A stretch of 63,927 nt of DNA from SIG701 sp045577175 (lineage in GTDB: Bacteria > Bacillota > Clostridia > Oscillospirales > CAG-272), in contig JAZNHT010000070.1 in NCBI GenBank assembly GCA_045577175.1, positions 1-63,927 on the forward strand, given 5' to 3'. The translations under genes were made by a program, and so were the position numbers. Under the pieces are notes generated by a model. It was given only the letters and a program-made list of their open reading frames with translations. It ran no database searches and was not told the origin of the DNA. Positions within the stretch are counted from its first letter, which is position 1, and each line of letters opens with the position of its first letter. Below, piece by piece: positions 45,128-52,626 of the stretch.

Positions 45128-46486
45128 TTACAGTCCGATTACGGGCAGAACGCCGAGCAGCACGATTGCTTCCAATACATACTGCACGGCAACCCACCAC
45201 AAATCGTTCTTGAGCGTTTTCGTGAAATCCGATTTCGCAATTGACATACCTGCATACATACCGAGCGCAAACGGCGGCGTGATACCGCACATGACGCCGC
45301 AGATGCAAGGGAGCATAGCCGCAACGAGAAGCGGATTTGCTCCTGCCGAGGCGAAAATCGAGATGAAAACGGAGCCGAGCATGACGGTAATGGAGGAGCC
45401 TGGGATTACCATGGAGATAAAGCAGGTAATCAGCGGCACGGTAAACGCAAGTGCAACGAGACCGAGATCCATTCTTTCAAAGAATGCTTGCAGATCGGCG
45501 GCGGCATTGATGTCGGTGAACAGTGCCCCGATCATGTAGCCGAGGATACAGGTGGCAACGGTCGGCACAAGTCCTTTTGCACTGCCTGCGAATGTTTTGA
45601 CGATGCCGACGGGGGTCATCTCGCGTCTGTTTTTCGCGATCAGAACGCCGTAGATTGTGGCGATTCCTGCTGTAAAGATGAGCAGGGAGGAGGAAAAATA
45701 TTTTGCACCGGTTGCGCCGAGGCGTGCGGTGAGGAAGGATGCGTTGAATACCGCATCAAAGAAAAACGGGAACAGGATCACGACAGGGAGCAGAAGACCG
45801 CTCCAGCCTTCCTTGATCGTCTGCTTGAGGCTCGGAATTTCCGATTTGTCCATCGCCTTGATCTTGTAGTACTTGCAGAAGCAGAACAGCTGGATAAATC
45901 TTGCCAGAATGAACCAGAGCGACACACCCCAGCATACGATCCAGAACTGACCGGTTGTCACACTGCTGTCGGGATACACGGCGAGAAACGCGCCGAGTGC
46001 GGCAACGATGTTTGCCGAAGGCGGGATCATGTTGCCGAGGTAACTGGCGGTGCTTTCCACGTTGGCAGCCAGCTCCGGGGGATAACCCGATTTAATCATC
46101 GCGGGGATAGTCATCGTGCCGGTGGCAAGGACGTTGCCGGGACCGCTGCCGGAGAGCGCGCCCATGAAGCTGCTCGCGGCGATGGATGCGTAGCCTGCAC
46201 CGCCCGGAATCCGTCCGAGCAGGGCGAGAATGATCTTTACGCAGTTGTCAATGACCTTCGTTTTTGTGAGAATCTGCGACATGGCGGAGAACGCCATCAT
46301 GGAGTAGAGAAGCGAGGTGGACAGTGCTTTGTCGATATAGGAAAAGACATTTGCCCACGTGCCTGTAATCGTGAGCAGAATCACAAAGCTTACGAGAATG
46401 CCCTCATAGATCGGTCTCTTGAGAAGCAGAAACCAGAGAAATATGACGGCAAGCATGACTAAAAGATAAATGAAAACACTTGGCAT
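45128..46486 (-). CDS. TRAP-like large permease (DctM type)
   Basis: A 452-aa polytopic protein that starts at ATG 46486 with AAGGAG upstream. GYASIAASSFMGALSGSGPGNVLATG and SGYPPELAANVESTASYLGNMIPPS-type segments are DctM signatures. TRAP systems import organic acids or sialic acid with a periplasmic-type binding protein; none is seen here. Placement inside a glycan operon, between ATP-grasp/PLP genes and the initiating transferase, suggests transport of a glycan substituent or precursor. Confidence 0.82.
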   Translation of the reverse strand: MPSVFIYLLVMLAVIFLWFLLLKRPIYEGILVSFVILLTITGTWANVFSYIDKALSTSLLYSMMAFSAMSQILTKTKVIDNCVKIILALLGRIPGGAGYASIAASSFMGALSGSGPGNVLATGTMTIPAMIKSGYPPELAANVESTASYLGNMIPPSANIVAALGAFLAVYPDSSVTTGQFWIVCWGVSLWFILARFIQLFCFCKYYKIKAMDKSEIPSLKQTIKEGWSGLLLPVVILFPFFFDAVFNASFLTARLGATGAKYFSSSLLIFTAGIATIYGVLIAKNRREMTPVGIVKTFAGSAKGLVPTVATCILGYMIGALFTDINAAADLQAFFERMDLGLVALAFTVPLITCFISMVIPGSSITVMLGSVFISIFASAGANPLLVAAMLPCICGVMCGITPPFALGMYAGMSIAKSDFTKTLKNDLWWVAVQYVLEAIVLLGVLPVIGL

Positions 46487-46564
46487 AACATAACTCCTTA
46501 TTTTTGATGACACCGACTGCAACGAGGCGGAGTTTTGCCTACCGCAACGGGCAGGCAGATCACC

Positions 46565-48543
46565 TCAGCTAAGCGAGGCGATCACTGTCTCGGCCAGATA
46601 TTCCATATCGCTTTCGGAATAATCCGGCTCGATGGGGAGGCAGAGGAGCTTTTCGGAGAAGGTTTTCTCGGCTGTTCCGGCAAACTCTTCGGAAAGCGTC
46701 TTCCTCCAAAGTAAGGGGATATATATTTTCTTTCCGACCAGAAGACTGCGAATATCCGCCGTTACCAGCAACGGGTAGAACTGCGGCGCAAAATCGTCTT
46801 GCGGATGGATGGAAAGCGTGTTATGCGAGCTGAGGCGGCAGTGCAGTGTTGCGAAATTGCGCGCTCGCGCCTGCCGTTCCGTATTGTAATCGACAGCGGA
46901 GAGGAGTTTTTTTGTCAAAGTGGACATCCCTGCCCGTTTGCCTGAGAGCTCCTGCTCGTTGGTCTGCTGTTCCTTGTACGCGGCACCCGCACCGCATTCG
47001 AGTGCGAGAAGCAACGCGCGTGCACGCTTGTAGGAGAGATCTGTCTCCCGCGTCGGAGTGCATCCGCGCAGGGAGTGGGAGATCAGATACGCCCCGTCGG
47101 GAACGGCGAAAAACTTGCGCGCGGCGTAGATGTTGTATGTGTTTTCCTCCGGGATCGGTTCGGTGAAGAACGATTGGGAGTTGTCCACGATTTTGATAGG
47201 GAATCGGGCGTTTCGAATGTACTCGCCGCACAGTCCGTGGTAATTCACGAGCAAAACGGCGTCGCTCTCGTGCGCGTCGATGCCGATAGGGAGAAAGTGC
47301 TCATCGATATGGTAGAACACGCACTCCACACCGCATTCTGCCGCCGCCTTTTCCCAAGCGGACGACGCGTAATACGGGATGTGAACACGTTTGACATTCG
47401 TGTGCGCGATGGCATATGCAAACGCGGTGTATTCACTGTTGAAGGCGAGCGTCGTGTCGCTTTCGGGATAGTACGGTGTGTGCTGCGGCAGGCGCAGAGG
47501 AAGCGCGCCGCCGAACTCCTTGATGGGGGATTCGGTGACGGTATGTCCGTGCCGTGTGCCGTCCGATTCGTTATAGCCGAAGAGTACGACTGCACGGGAT
47601 TTCGTCTGTGCCTGCGGCACACGCGGCGTCTTGCCTGAGGCGATTTCCAAAACGGATTTCGTATAATCGTAGCCGTAGGCACGCGGGATCAGATCGGTGC
47701 CGATGTAATCCCCGTACATGCTCGGCGTGATTTCGATGATATAGACGCGGTTATCCTTGCCGACGATGAACTCAATGGAAGAGGCACCGAGGTGAAGACC
47801 GAGCGCATCGAGAATGGTGCGGCTTGTCTCCTGCATTGTTTTTTCAGCGGAGAGGGGCAGGACAGCAGGCTGAGTGTGCCGGTATTCGCACACGCGGGTG
47901 CCGATTGTCACCGTGTCTCTTTTTGTGAATCCGACGACGTAATGCGCACCGTCGAAAGAGAGACATTCACAACTGTACAGCTGTCCGTCGATATATTCCT
48001 CGACGATGGCTTTTCGCTCAAAGGAGGTCTCCCGGGCGTTGCCGATCGCACTGAAAAGTTCTTCGGGGGATTTCACGATCCGCAGTCCGCGTCCGCCCGA
48101 ACGGTCGCTCGGCTTGACGACGAGAGGATATGTGAGTGCGTTCAGCGCATCAAACGGGATGGTGTCTCCGATTTCGACAAACGCAGGCTGGAGAATCCCG
48201 TGCGCAGAGAGTGTTTTTCGTGTCAGGATTTTATTCGTGGCGCGTCTGACCGATTCATACCCGTTTCCGGGCAGGGCGAGTGCCTGCGCAATATACGCAC
48301 ATGTGCCTGCGGCAATGTCGGAGCCGATCGATACAGTGGCATCGATACCGATTTCCTTGCACTTGGCGAGGATTTCTTCCTTGTTGCCGGCACTGATCGG
48401 ATAAAATCGGTCGGAGGTTTTCTCGCCGATCTCGCCGCCCGTCTGCCATGCGAAGGTGTGGGTTTCAAAACCCATCTCCCCTGCCTTCAAAATCAGCGGA
48501 TTCTGCTGATCGTTTGCGCCGATGATTGCGATTTTTTCTTCAT
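46565..48543 (-). CDS. ATP-grasp/DegT-like fusion with start-region frameshift
   Basis: A roughly 657-aa protein. Residues to about 290 are ATP-grasp (YPLVVKPSDRSGGRGLRIV, EYIDGQLYSCECLSF, VYIIEITPSMYGDYI); the rest is a DegT-like domain (PYYPESDTTLAFNSEYTAF, NYHGLCGEYIRNARFPIKI) in which DNSQSFFTEPIPEENTYNIY and AARKFFAVPDGAYL correspond to the PLP site region. The long frame has no ATG before 48490, yet the coding similarity begins earlier (KIAIIGANDQQNPLILKAGE). An ATG at 48543 is out of frame by one base because an A tract (48532-48537) has six A; seven would give MKKKIAIIGAND. Either a sequencing slip or slippage-based variation. Confidence 0.75.
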
Positions 48544-48549
48544 GAGCGA

Positions 48550-49776
48550 TCAGAAGCAGCTCTTCACGATCTCGATAACCTGCGCCTGCTCGGTCTCGGT
48601 CATTTTATTGTCGCTCGGCAGGCACAGACCGCGGTGGAAAATATCCGCGTTCACGCTGTCCGCCTTTCCGCAGTCGATGTACGCATTCGTGCGGCATCTG
48701 CCGTCGCCGTCCGCCATCACGAACGGGTGCATACGGAAGATCGGCTGCATGTGCATCGGCTTCCAGATCGGTCTGCCCTCGGCGTTGTACGCCGCAAGCG
48801 TTTCGAGAATCTCGGTCGGGCACGTTTTGCCCGCTTCTTTTATGTAGGCAGCCTCGTTGTCGCTGCGGACCTGCTTGCACATGGCATCCTTGTCGATGAG
48901 GAGGCAGGAGAGCCAGTAGTTCGGCTCCATGGTGTCGGGATTGAACGGATTCATCGTCACGGGCAGGTCTTTGAACCCTTCTTTATATCGCTCGTAGATC
49001 GCCTTTTTCTGCGCGATGTGCTCGCTGAGATACGGGAGCTGACCGCGGACGACGCCCGCGATGACGTTGCTCATGCGGTAGTTGTAGCCGAGCTCCTCGT
49101 GCTGATACCACGGCGCGTTCTCGCGGCTCTGCGTAGACCATTTGCGCACGCGGTTAGCCACGTCGCCGTCATCGGTCAGAAGCATACCGCCCGAGGATCC
49201 CGTGATGATTTTGTTTCCGTTGAACGAGATGACGTTGTAATCGCCGAACGTGCCCGTCTGCTTGCCCTTGTACGTTGCGCCGAGCGATTCCGCCGCATCC
49301 TCGATGAGGGAGGCACCGTACGCGTCGCAGATCGCGCGGATTTCGTCGAGCTTGGCAGGGGTGCCGTAGAGATTTGCCACCACGACCGTTTTTACGTCGG
49401 GATACAGCGCAAACGCTTTTTTGAGCGCTTCGGGATCCATGTTCCACGTCTCATATTCACCGTCGATGAAAACGGGGATGCCGCCTTCGTACACGATCGG
49501 ATTGACCGTAGCGGCAAACGTCATGTCGGAGGTGAATACCTTGTCCCCCTGCTTTACACTGGCGAGCTTCATGGCGAGATGGAGTGCCGCCGTACCGCAG
49601 GAGAGAGCTACTGCGTGTCCGACACCGATCATCTCGGCGACGATGCGCTCGATTTCATTTATGTTTTTGCCGACGGTGGACATCCAGTTGGTCTCGTATG
49701 CTTCTTTTATGTAGGCGAGCTCGTCCCCGTGCATGGTGGGGGTTGAAAGCCAGACTTTTTTATCAAACGGTTTCAT
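48550..49776 (-). CDS. DegT/DnrJ/EryC1 sugar aminotransferase
   Basis: A 408-aa PLP enzyme that starts at ATG 49776 with AAAGGA upstream. HAVALSCGTAALHLAMKLA, LIEDAAESLGATYKG and ISFNGNKIITGSSGGMLLT (PLP lysine in GNK) are typical of UDP-4-amino-4,6-dideoxy-sugar transaminases such as PglE/PseC. It is the first gene of the polysaccharide operon. A 4-amino sugar in the repeat unit is the likely result; the keto-sugar substrate could come from CapE-type chemistry or elsewhere in the genome. Confidence 0.9.
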   Translation of the reverse strand: MKPFDKKVWLSTPTMHGDELAYIKEAYETNWMSTVGKNINEIERIVAEMIGVGHAVALSCGTAALHLAMKLASVKQGDKVFTSDMTFAATVNPIVYEGGIPVFIDGEYETWNMDPEALKKAFALYPDVKTVVVANLYGTPAKLDEIRAICDAYGASLIEDAAESLGATYKGKQTGTFGDYNVISFNGNKIITGSSGGMLLTDDGDVANRVRKWSTQSRENAPWYQHEELGYNYRMSNVIAGVVRGQLPYLSEHIAQKKAIYERYKEGFKDLPVTMNPFNPDTMEPNYWLSCLLIDKDAMCKQVRSDNEAAYIKEAGKTCPTEILETLAAYNAEGRPIWKPMHMQPIFRMHPFVMADGDGRCRTNAYIDCGKADSVNADIFHRGLCLPSDNKMTETEQAQVIEIVKSCF

Positions 49777-49848
49777 GATCTGTTGTCCTTTCAAAAATAG
49801 TCGGGAAATGATAGGATTTGAATGAAATACACATATTCATACAGATTA

Positions 49849-49877
49849 ATTATATCACTTTTGTGAGTAAGATGCAA
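49849..49877 (-). promoter_or_regulatory. Promoter of the polysaccharide operon
   Basis: Minus strand TTGCAT (49872-49877), 17-bp spacer, TATAAT (49849-49854). All genes from 49776 down to 26792 lie on this strand with short gaps, so it may drive the whole cluster. Confidence 0.8.
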
Positions 49878-49960
49878 TAGGAAATATATATTTATTGTAA
49901 TATTTGTGTATATGTTTAGCGTTGATTCATACTTGAAAGGGAGCGAAAAGAAAAACAGGG

Positions 49961-49999
49961 GAAGACAAAAGCGAGGTAAAACCCTCGCTTTATGTCTTC
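49961..49999 (-). terminator. Hairpin at the end of the PHP gene
   Basis: GAAGACA-AAAGCGAGG paired with CCTCGCTTT-TGTCTTC; the stem includes the stop codon of the PHP gene. There is a short U tract in the stem arm only. Confidence 0.6.
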
Positions 50000-50850
50000 G
50001 ATATGGTGACGGTATGGCTTTCAAGCCTCTCAGCCCATGTGTAGGGAACTGCCAGATTTCCCTTGCCGCATCCGAGCCGGATGTCCGCTTTCTTTGTGCC
50101 GTGGAAATCGCTTCCGCCGCTGGGGAGAAGCCCGTTTTTTTCGGCAAGAAGCAGGGATTTGGCGGTAGTTTCCTCGTCATAGAGCGAATAGGCGCACTCC
50201 ATGCCGATAAGTCCGCGCTTTTTTGCTTCGGGAAGAAATGCCGCCAGCGCCTCCTCCGACAGATTCAAAAACGGATGCGCCAGCACAGGAACGGCACCGA
50301 CAGATTTTATAAAATCAATCATTTCCCAGACGGAGATCCGCTCCGGCTCGATGTAGTGTCCGGCACCCGGTGCCAGAATCGTGTTCATTGCCTGACTTAT
50401 GGATTCGGTATAGCTTTTGTCGGTCATCGCCTGTGCGATGTGGGAGCGGTTGAATTTTCCGTTTGGTGTTGCACCTCTGATCGCCTCAAAATCAATGTCA
50501 TAGCCGGCGCGGTTCAAAGAAGCGATCAGCGCACGGTTGCTCGCTTCCTTGCGCCTATTGACCTCTTCCATGAGAGCGTTGACGTGCGGAAAAGCCTCTT
50601 CGGGAATAAACAGGCCGAGCAGATGCAGTTCGGTATCCTCGTAAGCTACCGAAAATTCCGCGCCTGCGATTGCCCGGATATCCTTGCCTTTTGCCGCCGA
50701 TAAAAAATCCGGAATACCGTCTGCTGTGTTGTGATCGCATAAAGCAACCGCAGAAAGACCGATCCGGACGGCGGTGTCGATGATCTCGCCCGGTGTGCAT
50801 GTGCCGTCGGAAAACACCGAATGGGTGTGTAAATCGCACAGTTTTTGCAT
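49990..50850 (-). CDS. PHP-domain phosphoesterase
   Basis: A 286-aa PHP-fold metal hydrolase. DLHTHSVFSDGTCTPGEII carries the first metal-binding histidines, LCDHNTADGIPDFL the next, and VLAHPFLNL, MECAYSLYD and SGGSDFHGTKK the rest. It resembles RNase AM/YciV-type enzymes that cleave short nucleic acids or 3',5'-bisphosphates. It is transcribed from its own promoter (50871-50899) and is not part of the glycan operon. Confidence 0.9.
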   Translation of the reverse strand: MQKLCDLHTHSVFSDGTCTPGEIIDTAVRIGLSAVALCDHNTADGIPDFLSAAKGKDIRAIAGAEFSVAYEDTELHLLGLFIPEEAFPHVNALMEEVNRRKEASNRALIASLNRAGYDIDFEAIRGATPNGKFNRSHIAQAMTDKSYTESISQAMNTILAPGAGHYIEPERISVWEMIDFIKSVGAVPVLAHPFLNLSEEALAAFLPEAKKRGLIGMECAYSLYDEETTAKSLLLAEKNGLLPSGGSDFHGTKKADIRLGCGKGNLAVPYTWAERLESHTVTISKT

Positions 50851-50870
50851 AGCTTCATCTCCTTTGCTTT

Positions 50871-50899
50871 AGTATAGCACAGCCGGCGCGAAAAGTAAA
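50871..50899 (-). promoter_or_regulatory. Promoter of the PHP gene
   Basis: Minus strand TTTACT (50894-50899), 17-bp spacer, TATACT (50871-50876). Confidence 0.72.
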
Positions 50900-50943
50900 T
50901 ACGGTGTACAGGGAAAGATGGCATGAGACGCGAAAAAACGGAT

Positions 50944-50979
50944 GTCCGCCGCACCATGCGCATCCGCGAGGGTGACCCG
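50944..50979 (+). pseudogene. Fragment matching the interrupted spoVT gene
   Basis: About 34 bases, 31 of them identical to the spoVT coding sequence at 52072-52106, with the same reading phase (VRRTMRIREGDP). The match ends just after the GAGGGTGACC core, the same place where the mobile element is inserted in the intact copy. It looks like a remnant or pseudo-attachment site. Confidence 0.6.
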
Positions 50980-50988
50980 TCATGCGAC

Positions 50989-51031
50989 GTTTCGCAAAGC
51001 GAAACTCGACGGAGTTGACACAGTCAACTCC
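50989..51031. repeat. Two adjacent perfect palindromes
   Basis: GTTTCGC-AAA-GCGAAAC (50989-51005) and GGAGTTGAC-ACA-GTCAACTCC (51011-51031), five bases apart and directly after the spoVT fragment. Each has a three-base loop. No gene is visible here; they resemble a dispersed repeat or REP-like element. Confidence 0.7.
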
Positions 51032-51098
51032 TATTGACCACCTTTCGACAAGTTTGGCTTGGCGATACATAGCGTGGTGGAGAGATATTAAATAAAAG

Positions 51099-51126
51099 AA
51101 ACGGAGCAGAGTAACCTGCTCCGTTT
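51099..51126 (-). terminator. Terminator of the PASTA lipoprotein gene
   Basis: ACGGAGCAG / CTGCTCCGT stem with flanking A and T runs, just after the stop codon. Confidence 0.8.
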
Positions 51127-51131
51127 TAATT

Positions 51132-51848
51132 TTACCAACTCAAATCAAATCCAGCCTGGAATGTCTCTCGCTTGTTATTGACGAGGAAGTCAAAACGGAT
51201 GTTAATATTGGTCGGTTTTTGAACGCCTAAGTCACTTAACGGGATTTTGACTTCAAAGTTAGTTTGAGCCCCCTTGTTATCTACCTCTTTCGAATCATAA
51301 ATCACTTTGATTGGCACAGTTTTATCAAATGTATCATTGATAGATGCAGTGCCGAAATCGCCATAAAATTCAAGGTCATACTTTGACTTGCAGCACAAAT
51401 ACATTTTTATGTGCAGATATCCTTTTTGCACAAACACATCCGTAAAACCTTTTGTGCCCCATCCATCTTCCGCATCTGACCACCAAATAAACTCTTCGAT
51501 GCCATCGATATTCCATATATAGCCAACGGAATCAGATAATTCATAATAAGAGGGACCTTGGCAAACATAAAGCGTCACAGGAGTATCTTCTTCCACTTCG
51601 CTACCGATAACAGGCTCGGTGCGGATAACCAAATCGTAGTCATAATCGTTATTGTATTCGTACTCAACCTTAGGAATTAAACCTTTACCTGCAAGTAAAG
51701 TCTTTGCCGTATTAACATCGAGTTTTTCTATGTCGGGAATTTTAATAAGATTCTGTGCGGGAGCAGAAGTGCCACAAGAACACAACGCAACACAACACAA
51801 AACAACCGCAAGGGTCAAAGCCAACATTTTTTTAACATTGACAAGCAT
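51132..51848 (-). CDS. PASTA-domain lipoprotein
   Basis: A 238-aa protein that starts at ATG 51848 with AGAGG upstream. A lipoprotein signal (KKMLALTLAVVLCCVALCSC) is followed by one PASTA-like domain at about 37-95 (IKIPDIEKLDVNTAKTLLAG, EPVIGSEVEEDTPVTLYV) and a C-terminal beta-sandwich-like domain of unknown type. PASTA domains bind peptidoglycan stems or other wall polymers. It is visibly AT-richer than the genes to its left and lies between the spoVT fragment and the interrupted spoVT, so it may be acquired. Confidence 0.82.
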   Translation of the reverse strand: MLVNVKKMLALTLAVVLCCVALCSCGTSAPAQNLIKIPDIEKLDVNTAKTLLAGKGLIPKVEYEYNNDYDYDLVIRTEPVIGSEVEEDTPVTLYVCQGPSYYELSDSVGYIWNIDGIEEFIWWSDAEDGWGTKGFTDVFVQKGYLHIKMYLCCKSKYDLEFYGDFGTASINDTFDKTVPIKVIYDSKEVDNKGAQTNFEVKIPLSDLGVQKPTNINIRFDFLVNNKRETFQAGFDLSW

Positions 51849-51889
51849 AAAATAGCCTCTTTTCTTTATTGCTTTTTATTATTTTATTT

Positions 51890-51918
51890 ATTGTATCATA
51901 CGCTCCGACAAAAAGCAA
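51890..51918 (-). promoter_or_regulatory. Promoter of the PASTA lipoprotein gene
   Basis: Minus strand TTGCTT (51913-51918), 17-bp spacer, TACAAT (51890-51895). Confidence 0.65.
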
Positions 51919-51942
51919 CATCATTTAATTAACTTTTTTGCA

Positions 51943-51971
51943 GTATAAATCTCCTCGTTTTACACACACTA
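51943..51971 (+). promoter_or_regulatory. Possible sigma-F/G-type promoter before spoVT
   Basis: GTATA (51943-51947), 17-bp spacer, CACACTA (51965-51971), close to the forespore consensus GHATR-N17/18-CATNNTA. In Bacillus spoVT is transcribed by sigma-G. It is a weak match by eye only. Confidence 0.35.
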
Positions 51972-52008
51972 ACATAGCAAATCTGTAAATCAAAGGAGAT
52001 TTTCATAT

Positions 52009-52197
52009 ATGAAAGCAACCGGTATTGTCCGCCGTATCGACGACCTCGGCCGTGTCGTAATCCCCAAAGAAATCCGCCGCACGATGCGCATCCGCGAGGG
52101 CGACCCCTATTTTACAACATTGACAGTATCGGAAAGATTCACTATGGCTATGGTGAAACTCTCGGAACGCCTTATACGTGGCGAATATGATACATAA
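52009..52197 (+). pseudogene. spoVT: spoVT/abrB 5' part fused to recombinase tail
   Basis: A 62-aa frame with AAAGGAG upstream. Residues 1-33 (MKATGIVRRIDDLGRVVIPK to REGDP) are the AbrB-type DNA-binding swapped-hairpin domain of SpoVT-family regulators. From residue 34 (YFTTLTVSERF to GEYDT) it is unrelated to that family. The true continuation, PLEIYTDREGEVIFKKYSP, is at 63,796 in the same phase. The tail here is the sequence that would end the recombinase gene if the element were excised. In the integrated state it may still be made as a truncated DNA-binding protein. Confidence 0.88.
52096..52124 (+). other. attL (core and right arm of attP)
   Basis: Core GAGGGCGACC (52096-52105) followed by the P arm TTTTACAACATTGAC (52110-52124). 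The arm is the inverted copy, 14 of 15 bases, of the arm left of the core at the other end of the element (63772-63786). The predicted crossover dinucleotide is GA (52102-52103), the centre of the inverted repeat. Confidence 0.85.
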
Positions 52198-52220
52198 ACG
52201 CCAAAACACTTGAAACTTAA

Positions 52221-52255
52221 AGCGATTACCTACATTGTAGGTGGTCGCTTTTTGT
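52221..52255 (+). terminator. Terminator after the spoVT/recombinase tail
   Basis: AAAGCGA-ttACCTACATTGTAGGTgg-TCGCTTT followed by a T run, 24 bases beyond the stop. It would end either the chimeric message (integrated) or the recombinase message (excised circle). Confidence 0.82.
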
Positions 52256-52266
52256 TTCGCCTATAA

Positions 52267-52314
52267 GTAAAATCCGCGTCGAAAAAGATTATTCATTTGC
52301 GGCGCGGATTTTAC
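52267..52314. repeat. Perfect 12-bp inverted repeat
   Basis: GTAAAATCCGCG (52267-52278) and CGCGGATTTTAC (52303-52314) around a 24-base AT-rich loop. The stem is stable and could be a second terminator, an operator, or part of a transfer origin. Confidence 0.7.
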
Positions 52315-52357
52315 AAATAAACTTTTTTTCGCTATTCGGGTAGTAGCGACAAAAAAA

Positions 52358-52387
52358 TTGATAGAGCTAAAAACGCTCATATATAAT
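52358..52387 (+). promoter_or_regulatory. Promoter of the structured leader and DUF3991-like gene
   Basis: TTGATA (52358-52363), 18-bp spacer, TATAAT (52382-52387). Confidence 0.7.
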
Positions 52388-52438
52388 GGAATATACCATA
52401 CATATAATATTTGCGACGAATGTCAAAATCGATCAAAA

Positions 52439-52565
52439 GGTGTGAAGCGGTGAGCAGTTACCAGGTACAATATAGAGCAAGTGCCAGGAACAAGAGAAAT
52501 GTGTTTCTCTTGTGTGCCGGCACGAAGCTCCTTTCAAAGAGATAACACCCCTGCGAACCGCAAGG
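52439..52565 (+). ncRNA. Structured leader RNA with predicted pseudoknot
   Basis: Nested stems: GAGC/GCTC (52475-52478 with 52527-52530), GTGCC/GGCAC (52481-52485 with 52519-52523) and a perfect 10-bp stem ACAAGAGAAA/TTTCTCTTGT (52490-52513). Outside these, GGTGT (52439) pairs with ACACC (52545), and GCGGT (52447) with ACCGC (52557), in crossing order, an H-type pseudoknot. The order resembles self-cleaving ribozymes of the HDV type, but no catalytic core was confirmed. The remaining bases of this gap (52315-52357, 52566-52626) hold nothing else that I can see. Confidence 0.5.
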
Positions 52566-52626
52566 CAAGAAAAAGTAACTCAAAAATGTATGGTTCAAAA
52601 TACTAAAAAGGATGGTAAATTAAAAA

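Noticed and set aside
50855..51070. Minus-strand frame over the spoVT fragment
   Set aside because: It covers palindromes and a promoter, has no ribosome binding site or similarity, and is explained by the spoVT fragment on the other strand.
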